Source: Peronospora farinosa
Taxonomy: Eukaryota; Oomycota; Peronosporomycetes; Peronosporales; Peronosporaceae
DNA length: 64,000 nt
NCBI GenBank assembly: GCA_947646735.1
Contig: CANTFK010000609.1
Span: 1 to 64,000 of the forward strand
Reading direction: 5' to 3'
The notes beneath the pieces were generated by a model that saw only the letters and a list, made by a program, of their open reading frames with translations, was not told the DNA's origin and did no database searches. How positions within the stretch are numbered: position 1 is the stretch's first letter; each line of letters begins with the position of its first letter. Positions 12,149 through 22,323 of this stretch are shown here, in pieces. The translations under genes and the position numbers were made by a program.

Positions 12149-12840
12149 TCAGCGCCGGATGACCCGACGGTATATCATGGCTGGCCACTGTAGAACTCTA
12201 GGGTCGCGCTCAAGCAATTCAATGCAAGTATAAAGCAAGGCACCACGTGTGACTGGCCTATTGTTTCGATGCTCTCTCTTTGCGATTGCTCGGAGCTGAC
12301 AAAGGCACGAGGCCCAAAAGCTGGCGATGCTGCTGGGAATGTGGAGTGTGACAGCCTTGAAGACGGATGCATTCCTGTCCATCCAAATCCGTGTTTGGCA
12401 TATCGTCGCGAGGACATATCAAATCTGTGTCCAGACGTGTTCGGCTTCATTGGAGTCATCCTGAAATCGATCCGCTAATATTTCGTGCGGTACTCGGGTA
12501 TGCTGGTAACTCGTCGACTGGCACAGGCCCCCAGAAAATTTTGGGTGGAATGTCGGGTGACTATTTGTCGGTCCAGTGACCGATGAGCTATTATATAAGC
12601 GCTGCAGCGCAATCACATTCCCAAAACAGATGAACAATGGTCTCCTTCCTGCCGCTGCAATACGGTGTCTTTCTGCAACAATTGTGTTCGATTCTCTCGG
12701 CGTGATACAAATTTAATTGTCTTGTCGTCACCCGATACCCTGTCCAGACTTGATATGGAGTGAGATCATTACTATGATGCCACACTTGCGTCAGCGTTTG
12801 CTGGAGCTTTGCCATTCATCCGTCGTTGCCAATAGTGAAA
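12149..12840 (-). mobile_element. 3' fragment of an L1/Tad-like LINE (RT C terminus)
   Basis: Minus-strand frames give the zinc-binding RT C terminus: a WTGYRV segment, NCCRKTPYC, then ETIVHLFWECDCA, followed by an ARM-like tail (IWMDRNASVFKAV) in another frame. Stops and frameshifts interrupt it. A LINE ORF1 fragment on the same strand lies at 20341-21960 beyond the gypsy element; both could come from one LINE split by insertion, but most of ORF2 is missing. Confidence 0.65.
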
Positions 12841-13378
12841 GTCAATCAACGAGAGCCGAAAGTTGACGGGCGAGAACTTTTTGTGGAACTGGAAGGCTTG
12901 CTTGCCTAAAGCCTTCGTGATGAAGAGATTCGACGTTGTGTTCGGAACAGACTAAGGAAACCGATAAAGCTGCGGGTTCGCCTCAAATGCGAGACCCTCT
13001 CTTCAAATAGCGCAACCAATCGCCTGTCGATCAGACGGCGAATCATCAGTGAGCTCCGGCAGTAATTCATGGCAAGTGTATCCCATCATTAGCTTGGTGC
13101 AGAGTGACGGGGCGGGTTTGGCCATGTTCGATCTCCGTCAAGTGGCCTACGATTATGCCTTCACCGACGATCGTCCAGCGATAGCTACCCAGACTCGGTG
13201 GTGCCTCTCGTAGGACCGTCTTTGTGAGACCCGATGGGTCCTCTTTAGCCACCCTCACGGGTGAAGATGACACTCGTCATGCACGAATCCGTTCCCTGAA
13301 CGTGGTGCTGCAGATGCGCTAACAGCGTAACGTGACCCGCCTGACGTATCATCAACGGTAACGGTTACCAACCCACTC

Positions 13379-14413
13379 GACGAGCAGCAACAGCAGACCA
13401 TCGACCAAGAGGAAGACGCCAAGCGCCGGACGAAGAATATGGCGAGACTTCAGGACCACCGACAGTACAGGTTCAAACCACCTACGGTGGAAGAACGCCT
13501 CAAGGAGGCATCTGGGCATTCCCTTTCTGGCTGGACCATTGGGCCTGAGGCCATTTCACCTGAGGATGTTGCCACGCGAACGGCACTTCGACAACGACAT
13601 CTGGAACTTCGCGTTACTAAACAAAGCCAATACTTGGAACGCCTTAACAGGCAAGTGCGCGGTGCGCCAGTTCCTCCCATAAAGGGTGTTCCCATCCTTC
13701 TGTTCGCGGGGGAAACCGAGGACGAAGAAGACATGGCTTTCAGCCGCTGGACGCATTATGCGCGACGTTTAAGCAGCATGTGGGCCCTACGGGTAAGTGC
13801 CGATGTGCAGATGTTCGACTCGAGCGGAAGATGCGTTACGATTACGCTAAATTGAAGACTCGGGGAAAATTGAAATCCCAACGAACGCATTATGCGTCAG
13901 CTACCCAGCATCCCAATGTTTCGGCTACACCGGTAGCCGCGAGTCCACGACAGGCCGAGGCCGCTGACTCGCCTACACCCACCATTACTGGTGAGAAGCG
14001 TCAGCGCCAACAGACTGACCCTGCGCACGACGCTCAAAAACCGTCCACGGCGTATGGGCAGTCCTGCCGAAGGGGAATCTCAAACTCCCATGAGTTCCAC
14101 GACTCGGGATAACCCCGCCATTTTACCAGATTCTGGTTTTGACCATGGCGGCGACGCTTCTGCAGTAGACGCTCCACATGGAACTGAAGGTTCCCCTGCG
14201 CATCAATCAAAGCCGGAGAAGGCCGGTGTACCGGCACAAGCTCATGCCGAGCTTATTCAGGAGGTGAGGTTCCTTCGTGAGGAGAGGCAGACGATGAACT
14301 CCCGGCTTGCGTCCCTGGAAGAGAGTCGGACCCGTATGCAGGTTCAGCTTGACATGTTGGCGCAGATGCTTCGTCCCGCGACAATGCCAATGGTCTCGGC
14401 GCGAGCGCCTTAA
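13379..14413 (+). other. Plus-strand frameshifted open region, partly antisense to the gypsy chromodomain
   Basis: Plus-strand reading is protein-like in three joined frames: 13379-13765 (QQQQ-rich start, then VEERLKEASGHSLSGW and a Q/R-rich helix), about 13765-13990, and 13991-14413. The last frame ends in a heptad-rich helix (AELIQEVRFLREERQTMNSR and on) that would form a coiled coil. Two frameshifts are needed to join them. The last 200 bases lie opposite a clear chromodomain on the minus strand, so one strand's reading may be a shadow. It could be a decayed gag-like gene or an antisense ORF of the element; family not recognised. Confidence 0.35.
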
Positions 14414-14420
14414 TGTTTAC
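13990..14420 (-). pseudogene. Chromodomain C terminus of gypsy element A polyprotein
   Basis: The minus frame at 14034-14237 contains FHVERLLQKRRRHGQNQN and LVKWRGYPESWNSWEFE, the aromatic-cage and W-G-Y-P core of integrase-linked chromodomains, ending PLRQDCPYAVDGFE. Upstream it joins the integrase tail through a low-complexity linker with one in-frame stop near 14253. Chromodomains of this class steer integration to particular chromatin. Confidence 0.8.
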
Positions 14421-14426
14421 TTAGAA

Positions 14427-15690
14427 CGGATCCCGATACTTTTTGAGCATGCCGACATAGAATACAGGATGTGTACGCAATTTGCGCGGCAAGTTAAGCG
14501 TATACGCTGTGCCTTTCTTGGCAATGACCGTAAAGGGTCCAATAAAGCGCGGACGCAACTTCGTCTTAAAGACAGCGGATACTACATTGGTAGGTAGATT
14601 TTTAGCATTAAGTAATACTTGGTCTCCGACCTCATAATCATTAATAAAACCTTTGACTTTCGCATCTGCATATTATTTTTGTTTATCTTGACTATCAGCC
14701 ATTGCATCTTGCACATGTCGTAAGACATTTAGTCGCGTTGCGAGAAACGCATTTACCTGTTTCTTAACAGTATTTGGGATGAAATGAGCAAGACGATCGG
14801 CAACCTCTCCCCCACCAAGCCCTGAACCACTCGGTGGTAGCGTTAACGGAACGCGTGAGTGTGTGAGGCCATTGACATAGAATGGAGTGTAGCCGGTAGA
14901 GGCGTGCATGGAGTTATTGAGTGCAAACTCAACTACAGGGAGCATAGCGCTCCAACGCTTAGGCGTTTCAGCACAAACGCTGCGTAGGATATCTTCAACA
15001 ACGCGATTAACACGTTTGGTTTGACCATCGGTCTGCGGATGATCCGCTGTGGACATGTCCAAACAAGTGCCCAGCACCTGGAAGACGGACTTCCAAAATT
15101 TACTCGCAAACGAGGATCACGATCAGAAACAATTGCCACTGGCAAGCCATGTTGGCGAAATACTCGATCGATAAAAAGATCCGCTGTACCCACACCATCG
15201 ATCGAATCTGGCACAGCCGCTAGGTGAGCCATCTTGCTCAAGTGGTCAACAAAGACCACAATACCTGTATTGCCATGCGAATCTTTCGGTAGGACAAATA
15301 CAAAATCCATACTAATGGACTCCCAGCACCCAGTGGGAATAGGCAAGCTATCCAGCGGCGCTGCCGAATGGGGCGAGGATTTCACCCGTTGACACGTTTC
15401 ACACGTACGCACATATGTGCTCACCCATTTATATAATTTGGGCCACCAATAACTTTGGCATACTGCCCCATAGGTCTTTTGACGACCCAAATGACCACCG
15501 ATGGCGGTGTCATGTACCTCATAGAGGATACGATACTTCAGGTCCTCTTCATGAGGAACCACACTACGCGGAGGATCCGCCACATCTGTACGATAGTACA
15601 ACAGCCCCTGGTCGATAGAATATCGATGGAGGCTCGCACATAGTCGTGTCGACAACTTGATGTCCGAATTGCAAAATGCCAAGGGCAAGT
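14427..15690 (-). pseudogene. Integrase of gypsy element A (one frameshift)
   Basis: The frame at 14933-15688 gives the HHCC zinc finger (HDTAIGGHLGR, then CETCQRVK) and the first two catalytic Asp residues in SMDFVFVLP and IVSDRDPR. Near 15085 the frame changes; the third catalytic block (DMSTADHPQTDGQTKRVNR, Glu in VVED) is in the frame at 14673-15077. The C-terminal SH3-like part (VLLNAKNLPTNVV, then FVGMLKK-like VFYVGMLKKYRDPF) runs to 14427. The domain is inactive as read. Confidence 0.8.
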
Positions 15691-17100
15691 AGCATAGCTA
15701 CACAGTAGTCAACCTTAGCGTATACAGCACGAATTTGATCCGTGATCAATGAAGACAACATCTTGACATGAACAAGCTCATAGTCAGGTATGCGTGACAA
15801 CGCATCAGCCAAAGCGTTTTGCTTTCCCGGCTTGTACTTCACCTCAAAGTTATATTCAGCAAAGAATGATAGCCATCTGGTCATTCTCTGCGAGAGATGC
15901 GGCGACTGAGCCGCAGTGCGTAAAGACGCATGATCGGTATAGATCACAAAAGGCTTCGAGCCCAGCAGATGAACTCTGAATTTGACCAGGGCATACTTCA
16001 TTGCAAGTAGCTCTTTGTCATGAACTGGATAGTTCTTCTCTACATTTTTCAGCTAGCGGACTACAAGGGCAAACACACGCTCACGTCCTTCATCATCTGT
16101 TTGTAACAGAGCACTGACAATGGCAAAATCTGATGCGTCACAGACGACACTAAACGGTCGATCAGGGTCTGGCAAAGTCAAAATGGGAGCATGAAGAAGG
16201 CTAGCCTTCACCGCTTGAAAAGCGTCCTCGTTTTTGGCATGCCAACACCATTCCACATCCTTTTAAGAAGATTCGATAATGGCCGAGACATATAAGCGTA
16301 ATTCTCGCTGTACTTGTGTAAGTAATTTGCAAGGCCAAGCCATTTGCGCAAGTCCTTCTGAGACTGTGTAACCGGCCAATCGACTATGGCTTTGACCTTG
16401 GCGGGATCCGCTCTTAGGCCCCGCTTCCCAATAAAGCACCCTAGAAAGGGAATCTCTTCGGCCCCGAAGATGCACTTAGATGCATTCGTATATAGCTTAT
16501 TAGTGTGCATGCATTCGACACAGCTCGTAAATGAACATTACGGTTCTCAATATCTGACCGCCCATGTTCAGCTCGACTATGGACAAAATGTCATCAAAGT
16601 ACGTCTGTGCATAACTTCGATGGGGTCGAAACAATTGCTTCACCAAACGGTTAAACGTAGCCGGAGCATTAGATAGCCCCAAAGGCATCACCAACCATTC
16701 CCAGAGAATACCGCTCGGAGTACTAACAGCAGTAAGCGGAATATCACTATCTCGCATGAGCAATTGATAATAACCATCGACTAAGTCGAGCGCACTGTAC
16801 ATGGTACAACCGACCATATTGTTCTGAAGAACATCCTTTCTATGTATTGGCGTCTGTGCAGGTATAGTGGCTGCATTGAGCTTGTTATAAGCATGAACGA
16901 TACGCCATTTACCATTCGGTTTCTTAACACCGAAAGTGGGTGTCGAGTGCGGAAATTTACTTTCGCGCACCATGCCCGCCGCGTGCTTTGCACGAAAGAA
17001 CTCGTCAATGACGTCACACTGTTTTGGGTAAAGGCCACTGTCGTGTTACACAGTATTTGGTTCCGGGAACCAAGTCAATTTCATGACGTACACCCCTATC
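15564..17100 (-). pseudogene. Reverse transcriptase and RNase H of gypsy element A
   Basis: RT fingers (FGVKKPNGKWRIVHAYNKLN), palm (YSALDLVDGYYQLLM) and the catalytic TYFDDIL box lie in 16500-16973. The thumb and connection (NKLYTNASKCIFG, then LGLANYLHKYSENY) lie in 16208-16510. RNase H follows at 15564-16256 with FSVVCDASDFAI, a stop after LVVR near 16053, then VHDKELLAMKYAL and FVIYTDHASL. RNase H ends in the KQNALADALSR motif. At least one stop and several frame changes disable it. The stop after LVVR is shared with the inverted copy near 25095. Confidence 0.8.
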
Positions 17101-17359
17101 AGGTGGTAGAACCGACGGTACACCACGTCCTGGAATTTTTTTACTAAAGGATAGTAGGGATCTGAAGGGTCCTTTAGAATAGATGCCCCACTACGAGCAC
17201 TTAGTGCCGCTTTGGTATCTTCGAGGACTGTCTCATCGACAAGCGAGGATGAGTTCAGCTCGAGGTTAGGTCGAATGACTACCATATCGGATAGAGAACC
17301 TTCCTTCAAGGCCTGATGAAATTCATCCACAGACATTTCGTCTAGCTCTAAGAGAGCAA

Positions 17360-18010
17360 CTAATGATGGGAGGGCCTCAAGGTCAACCTCACCATCTCAT
17401 CACCTGTCACTCCGTTGACCAGGGTGTATAGCTGGTCACTGACATGACTACGCGATAAAACAGACGCTTTGCGTCTCGCAGCCGCCATCTGGCGACGCTG
17501 CCGTCTCATTGACGAGACCGTACTCTTCAAAGTATTTGGGATACCATCATCCCCAAGGTCAACAGACCCCTTAACATTAACCTGCCTTATGCGAGGGCCG
17601 ATGTCACTATCAACATCCAGTGGGTCACTAGTACCAGTGGCTTCACTAACAAGGTCATCGACCTTCACTTGCTCTATACGAGAGCCGATGTCATTACCGA
17701 CATCCAGTGGGTCACTAGTACCAGTGGCTTCACTAACAATGTCATCGACCTTCACTTGCTCTATACGAGAGCCTATGTCATTACCGACATCCAGTGAATC
17801 GCATTTACAGCCAATATCACTAACAAGGTCATCGACCTTAACTTGCTCTATACGAGAGCCGATGTCATTACCGACATCCAGTGTCTCAATATAACTTTGT
17901 GTATCACTCAACGGAGTACGTGCCGTTTCACTAGGTGTCACTGAGCTCTGCTCGACACTATTATTGTTGACATTGGAGTTTATCAACTCAGACAATCCAA
18001 TGTCCAGCAC
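17360..18010 (-). pseudogene. Linker region of gypsy element A with tandem 29-residue repeats
   Basis: An open 216-residue minus frame between protease and RT. Residues 45-131 are three tandem units starting DVGNDIGSRIEQVKVDD, each 29 residues, and a fourth degenerate unit follows. The rest is acidic and polar. It is part of the polyprotein reading direction; no enzymatic motif is visible. The repeats are described as a DNA repeat separately. Confidence 0.65.
17561..17878 (-). repeat. Three to four tandem 87-bp repeats within element A pol linker
   Basis: 17618-17878 is exactly three 87-bp units; 17561-17617 is a partial diverged fourth. On the plus strand the units share TTGCTCTATACGAGAGCC and TCATTACCGACATCCAGTG. 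The period is a multiple of three, so repeat number can change without breaking the frame. Confidence 0.85.
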
Positions 18011-18049
18011 ACTAACTGACTCAATTTATGGCTCGCGCCAATAGCACTT

Positions 18050-18496
18050 TTATTTCCTAGCAAAGGTGGGTTCATGACTCTCCAAAGCTTCGCTAGGAAC
18101 ATTGCGCGTTGCGCCTAAAGTTTTGTATCTCCAATCGATCCACGGCTCATGGCGTTCCAGCCAGGCCATACCGAGAATGAGATCATATCTCGAGTCCAAA
18201 TCTAGGACAAGACAGCGTTCAACGCTATTGAAGTCTAAGAACTTCACACCTAAGTTCAACGGAACTTTAGGAACGGTGACACGTACACCTGTTGCGAGAC
18301 GCACGGTTATACTGTCACCCTCTTGCGCTTCTAGCGCCTCAGCATATAGCTTACTCCCTTCAAGGGAACGACGTCGGACATAATTACCTGACTCCCCTAA
18401 GTCAATTAAAATTGACCATGGTTTTTCAAAACCCTTAACGGTTGCCGACACAACCAACAAGCCTGGCTTGTAATCTCGTTCTATGGAAGCGTCCAC
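18050..18496 (-). pseudogene. Aspartic protease domain of gypsy element A
   Basis: A minus-strand frame from 18496 reads through a retropepsin-like fold: LLVVSATVKGF, then WSILIDLGESGNYVRR, GVRVTVPKVPLNLGVKFLDF, and DLILGMAWLERHEPWIDW. The active-site triplet should be Asp-Ser/Thr-Gly; here it reads Asp-Leu-Gly, which should abolish activity. The frame is the same as gag (18584-19591), separated from it by an in-frame TAG and TAA, so gag and protease were once one frame. Confidence 0.75.
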
Positions 18497-18561
18497 AGAA
18501 CCACCTGGGGCTAAGCTCCGTTTATCCTTACCTCCTTAAAATTTAACAGAACTTAGTTCTT

Positions 18562-18592
18562 TCCCAGTAGGGCGCCCCGCGCCCTACTGGGA
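18562..18592 (-). repeat. 13-bp perfect hairpin spanning the gag stop codon
   Basis: TCCCAGTAGGGCG and CGCCCTACTGGGA flank a 5-base loop. The minus-strand stop TAG of gag is inside the 5' arm as read on the element's sense strand. Stop codons inside stable stems are of interest for readthrough, though here a second in-frame stop follows. Confidence 0.9.
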
Positions 18593-19591
18593 GCTGACGT
18601 TTTCCCCTGCGGTGCTCGCCTTTTGGCTAGGAGCAGGGTTTCGGGTCTGCCGATTTGAACGTTGCTTTCGCAACGGACAGCTAGGACGGAGATGCCTAGT
18701 GCTCCCACACATGTAACATCTACGGATGTTACCTTGCTGCTCAGCAGCTTGAAGCTCAGCTTCTTCAGCATGGCTGAGGTCCATAGGCTCCGCCCTGTTA
18801 GAGGTGTTTGATTGATACCAGGGTAGACAATATCGAGCAGAATTAAAGTTAAATTCAGCATTAAACGCTATGCTTACTGCCTCTTCGTAAGTCGAAGGCT
18901 GGGCACGGAAAACTTCCGTCCTGGCGACCCCAGTGCGAAGTCCTTCCATAAAAATGGTCACTCGGACTTCCTCTGCCAGTGGGTCCTGCTGCATAGCAGC
19001 AATGAGAGTTCTCAACTCTTGGACATAGTCCGACCATTCTTTCTTACCTTTTCGGGTAGCTAAGAAGCGTGAGCGCACACGATACGCCTGATTAGGCGGT
19101 GCAAAAATACAAGTTAATTGCTTCTTAAGCATTTCCCATGTGGGGAATGCAGCATTTACAGAGACATCGCTCGTTAGAGCCCACTCTCTAGCTCTTCCAC
19201 CGAGCTTCGAGATGGCCAAGCCAACTCGTTGCTTATCTGATACAAGTATGGCTGCATCCATTGCCATTTCAACTTCTCGGATCCAGAGGAAAAGATTTTC
19301 TCCCTCCTTCCCCTCGAAGGTCTTTACGTTTAAAAGAAGTAGGCGAGATTTCGGCTCTGCATCGGGCACAGGTACCGGGATGTACTGTGTAGGCGCAGAT
19401 GAAGCTGCCTGGTCATGGACCTGCCCGAGGAGCGTTGCTTCATAACGCATAAAGGCCTCAAGACGAGCATTTAGAACCTCGGGGCCTTGGGCCAAAAGGG
19501 CCTCGATTTGATCGGGACCGACGAGCGCAGATAGTTTATCTAAAGCGAGTCGTTGCGTCTCAGAGAGGTGATTTTGATTCTCTATCCTCAC
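18584..19591 (-). CDS. gag: Gag protein of gypsy element A, intact frame
   Basis: A 335-residue open frame. Residues about 85-240 form the retrotransposon gag (capsid-like) region with [44 protein letters not shown] and [16 protein letters not shown] zinc knuckle, [14 protein letters not shown] (C-x2-C-x4-H-x4-C), lies near residue 290. Gag would package element RNA. It begins 55 bases inside the 5' LTR. The stop codon TAG sits inside a 13-bp-stem hairpin (18562-18592). It is the only undamaged part of this element. Confidence 0.85.
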   Translation of the reverse strand: MRIENQNHLSETQRLALDKLSALVGPDQIEALLAQGPEVLNARLEAFMRYEATLLGQVHDQAASSAPTQYIPVPVPDAEPKSRLLLLNVKTFEGKEGENLFLWIREVEMAMDAAILVSDKQRVGLAISKLGGRAREWALTSDVSVNAAFPTWEMLKKQLTCIFAPPNQAYRVRSRFLATRKGKKEWSDYVQELRTLIAAMQQDPLAEEVRVTIFMEGLRTGVARTEVFRAQPSTYEEAVSIAFNAEFNFNSARYCLPWYQSNTSNRAEPMDLSHAEEAELQAAEQQGNIRRCYMCGSTRHLRPSCPLRKQRSNRQTRNPAPSQKASTAGENVSSQ

Positions 19592-19626
19592 AGAGGGTCA
19601 GTCTTTAAAGACTCAGGTGTAGGATT

Positions 19627-19643
19627 GACTACAAGTGCTACCA
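19627..19643 (-). promoter_or_regulatory. tRNA primer-binding site of gypsy element A
   Basis: On the minus strand the LTR ends CTACA, then CT, then TGGTAGCACTTGTAGTC. The TGG start, complementary to tRNA CCA ends, and its position two bases inside the LTR identify a primer-binding site. The same core TGGTAGCACT occurs beside the LTRs at 25878 and 62887. Confidence 0.8.
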
Positions 19644-19645
19644 AG

Positions 19646-20285
19646 TGTAGCCGAGCTGCACAGCTCTTTAGCCAGAGGAAGACTTTCGGCTGGAATCCTC
19701 TTAGTTCTAGAGAACTAAATAGAGTTAAGGCTAAAAGCCACTTAGTTCTAAGGAACTAATTAAACGACTTTAAGTCACCCTGTTCTAAGGAACTAGGAAC
19801 GAGACTTAAGTCAGCCAAGCAATAAGCTTAAGGTTCAGAGAACCAACGCACAGAGTGCAAGAACAAGCTAGAAGCTTAAAGGTTCAGAGAACCAACGCAC
19901 GAAGTGCACAAAAGAACAAGTCAGAACGACTTGCGATCTTAAACTCAAAATGAGAGCTGATTTTATTTATGCTTTAAGATTTTATGAATAGTCCTACTCT
20001 AAGTACACTACACTAGATTAATTACTATAATAGTAATTATTTTATGCAGACTTTGCTATTGGACGACGTATCGTCTAAACGTCTGTGTATGATGTACTTA
20101 ATACCGCGTTAGTGATTTATCGAATCCCAATCGATAAGATACGGTATTACCGAATACCGTATCTTAACGCTCATACTTAATACCTCTCTAAAGAAAAGTA
20201 TGATAATGCATTATATGCAATACAAAGGGGAGTTTAACCGTAAACTCTCGGAAAAACGCTACAACCGTCGTGTAACCCCGTTACA
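19646..20285 (-). repeat. 5' LTR of gypsy element A, hairpin-rich
   Basis: 640 bp bounded by TG...CA on either strand (plus strand TGTAGCCGAG to CCCCGTTACA). The primer-binding site lies just inside. It is homologous along its whole length to 22324-22970, with substitutions and small indels. The LTR is filled with perfect short inverted repeats, from GAGCTG/CAGCTC at 19653 to GTAAC/GTTAC at the outer terminus; the strongest is TAAGATACGGTAT/ATACCGTATCTTA at 20135-20166. Confidence 0.85.
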
Positions 20286-20340
20286 ACTAGTAACCATGAC
20301 GTAGACTCTGTCACGTCGACGGACTGATTCAGCGTTACGG

Positions 20341-21960
20341 TTGCCTGGCGCCCCTTTCACCTCCATTTGAAACTCGTGTCATTGGGCCGCCATAGCTTTA
20401 GTTTCTCTTTAAGACTGGAAAAGGGTTTGCTAAGTCTGCGAGATCCTGAACATCCTCTTCAGTCACCCTCAATTCCTTCAAGACCACGCAGCTGGTCTAC
20501 TGGAAACCGCAGCGAGCTAGGGTGTGACCTAGGTTTCACACTGCAGGCATTGAATGCGATGACCGACATTAGGGTGTTTGACGATAATGGTTGTGCCAAA
20601 CCAAAGTATTCTGACTACCCCTTTAAAAAAATGTGAGACATCCTTCCAGCTTGAAAGCGACCTTACAAATTGTGGACGTCCGAGAATCCGGATACGAGTA
20701 CTTAATTTTTTTATATCGAAATCAGTCGGAATCATCGCCTTCAAAAAAGCTGCGATGCGACCAATATCGTTAAATCGGGTAAGTTTGTGTAGTTTCGCCG
20801 TGTACTCCACCCGTCGCCCGATAGCTGTACCATTGAGGCCACGCTGCCGAATCCAAACCGATCCCCTCTCTGGCGTGTGGGCATTTTGAAGCCGATACAC
20901 GCCTTCGTAAAACGGTACTCGCACCTCTTTGTGCTGCTCCGCCGTCACCCTGGTAAGAACCTAGAAATGGATCGACTTGATTACTTGATCATAGCTAACT
21001 GCCTTCGTTTGACTTAGCATGCGATGGAGTGCCTGAAGATTAATTTAAGCGAGTTCCGACGATTCCAAAATTGCCTCTGTAATTGCTTTGGTAGTTTGCC
21101 TGCTCACCTTGACCACACGAGATCGTTCCAAGTGTAAATCCGATCACCTTCCACTTGAGCCTGGATGGTGCTATGCAAACCTATCTAGCCGTCGAACAAT
21201 CTCCTTGATCGCACACTTTGTAGTCAGCAGCTCATTCGTGATGGACTTAGCCATTATTTTTCACTTCTCAAAACTTTCTTTGTCCTTGACCAAAACTTGT
21301 TCAAATGGGTCAAACAGGCTAGCTGCTTCTGCCTCGCTCAGGGTTGAAAAGAGTTTCCTTTCGTTAGGCAGTGCCTTAGATTTACACGGAATTGACGTGT
21401 AAACGTTCTCAAATAGCTGAAGCACTGTCTTGTTCCATGCGCCGACCTGTCCTACGTTAGGCGAGTCGATCATGTCTTTTACCAGTGCCGTGAACATAGC
21501 CTCTGACGATGCGCGTAGCGGAACTGGCGACGACGCGACTGGTGCTTGGCCACTGTGTGCTGTCTGAGTTGGGGCAACAGCTTTAACAGCACGATCGGTG
21601 GTACCATCAGCCTTCCGTGTAGAAGTTGACGGCATTCTTGCGTCGAATGGACCCTCCGCTGCCACTGCAGCTTCTTGTTGAGAGTAACTGCTGCTAGACT
21701 ACCCACCAAACGAGGCTTAGAGGTTAGCTTGACCCTTTAACGCTTGGACCGAGGATGAATGATCGTAGATATAGAAGACGCCAGGATCTAAGGCACAACT
21801 TGCGATCGTCGCCAGAAATTTCCTTGTGGTTAGGGCTTGCGTCCTCCATCTTGTTGACGGACCTCTGCCCTTTACCATGACCACTCCCTGTTGATGTGGC
21901 CGACCTGGCCATGTCGATTTCCCCTCCCGGAGGAGACAGATGAGGAGGAACCATCGCGCT
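20341..21960 (-). mobile_element. LINE ORF1-like fragment
   Basis: Minus-strand frames at 21724-21954, 21261-21665 and 20529-20948 together resemble a LINE ORF1. The N-terminal region is polar, a middle region has AWNKTVLQLFENVY and SLFDPFEQVL, and the C-terminal part (VWIRQRGLNGTAIGRRVEY, KAMIPTDFDIKKLSTRIRI, VKHPNVGHRIQCLQC) ends at the point where a zinc knuckle is expected. Frameshifts separate the pieces. It is cut off near the outer end of the gypsy LTR at 20285, as if the gypsy element inserted into or recombined with it. Confidence 0.55.
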
Positions 21961-22323
21961 TACTGTCGGTGACGTTCGAGCCAGTAAAGATCCGTTCCTT
22001 TATACTAGATGTGATCTTTGCGCCGCAGATTGGGGAGTGAATGTACTGCGCTGGTGCTATAAGTTGGCGACGACATGTTTAGTAACGAAGTGGGTGCGTA
22101 ACATAATATTGGCACAGATAATAGGTGGTAATGAGAACATTAGGGAGTTGCTATATCCACACCCTTTTATCATAAATTTACACCCTATTCATGGTCGGAA
22201 TTTACATGTATATAAAAAGAAGGAATTGCTAATAAATTCACGCCCTTTCCATTTTATAAATATATATATGCACCCCTCTTCCACTTCAAACTCATTTCCT
22301 TATATTAACAGATGTAATATGAG

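Larger units (their letters stand above)
13990..20285 (-). mobile_element. Ty3/gypsy chromovirus-type LTR retrotransposon (element A), degenerate, 3' LTR not found
   Basis: Minus-strand order from its 5' end: LTR 19646-20285, primer-binding site 19627-19643, gag 18584-19591, protease 18050-18496, a repeat-bearing linker 17360-18010, RT and RNase H about 15700-17100, integrase 14427-15690, chromodomain about 13990-14420. RT before integrase defines Ty3/gypsy. Gag is intact; every later domain carries stops or frameshifts. No sequence like the 5' LTR was found below 14 kb, so the 3' end is missing or replaced. A second LTR of the same family lies at 22324-22970, and part of pol is repeated inverted at 24762-25855. 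Confidence 0.85.

Noticed and set aside
17469..17894. 141-codon plus frame with MRGPMSLSTSS-type repeats
   Set aside because: It is the antisense of the 87-bp repeats in the gypsy linker; repeats keep the opposite frame open automatically.
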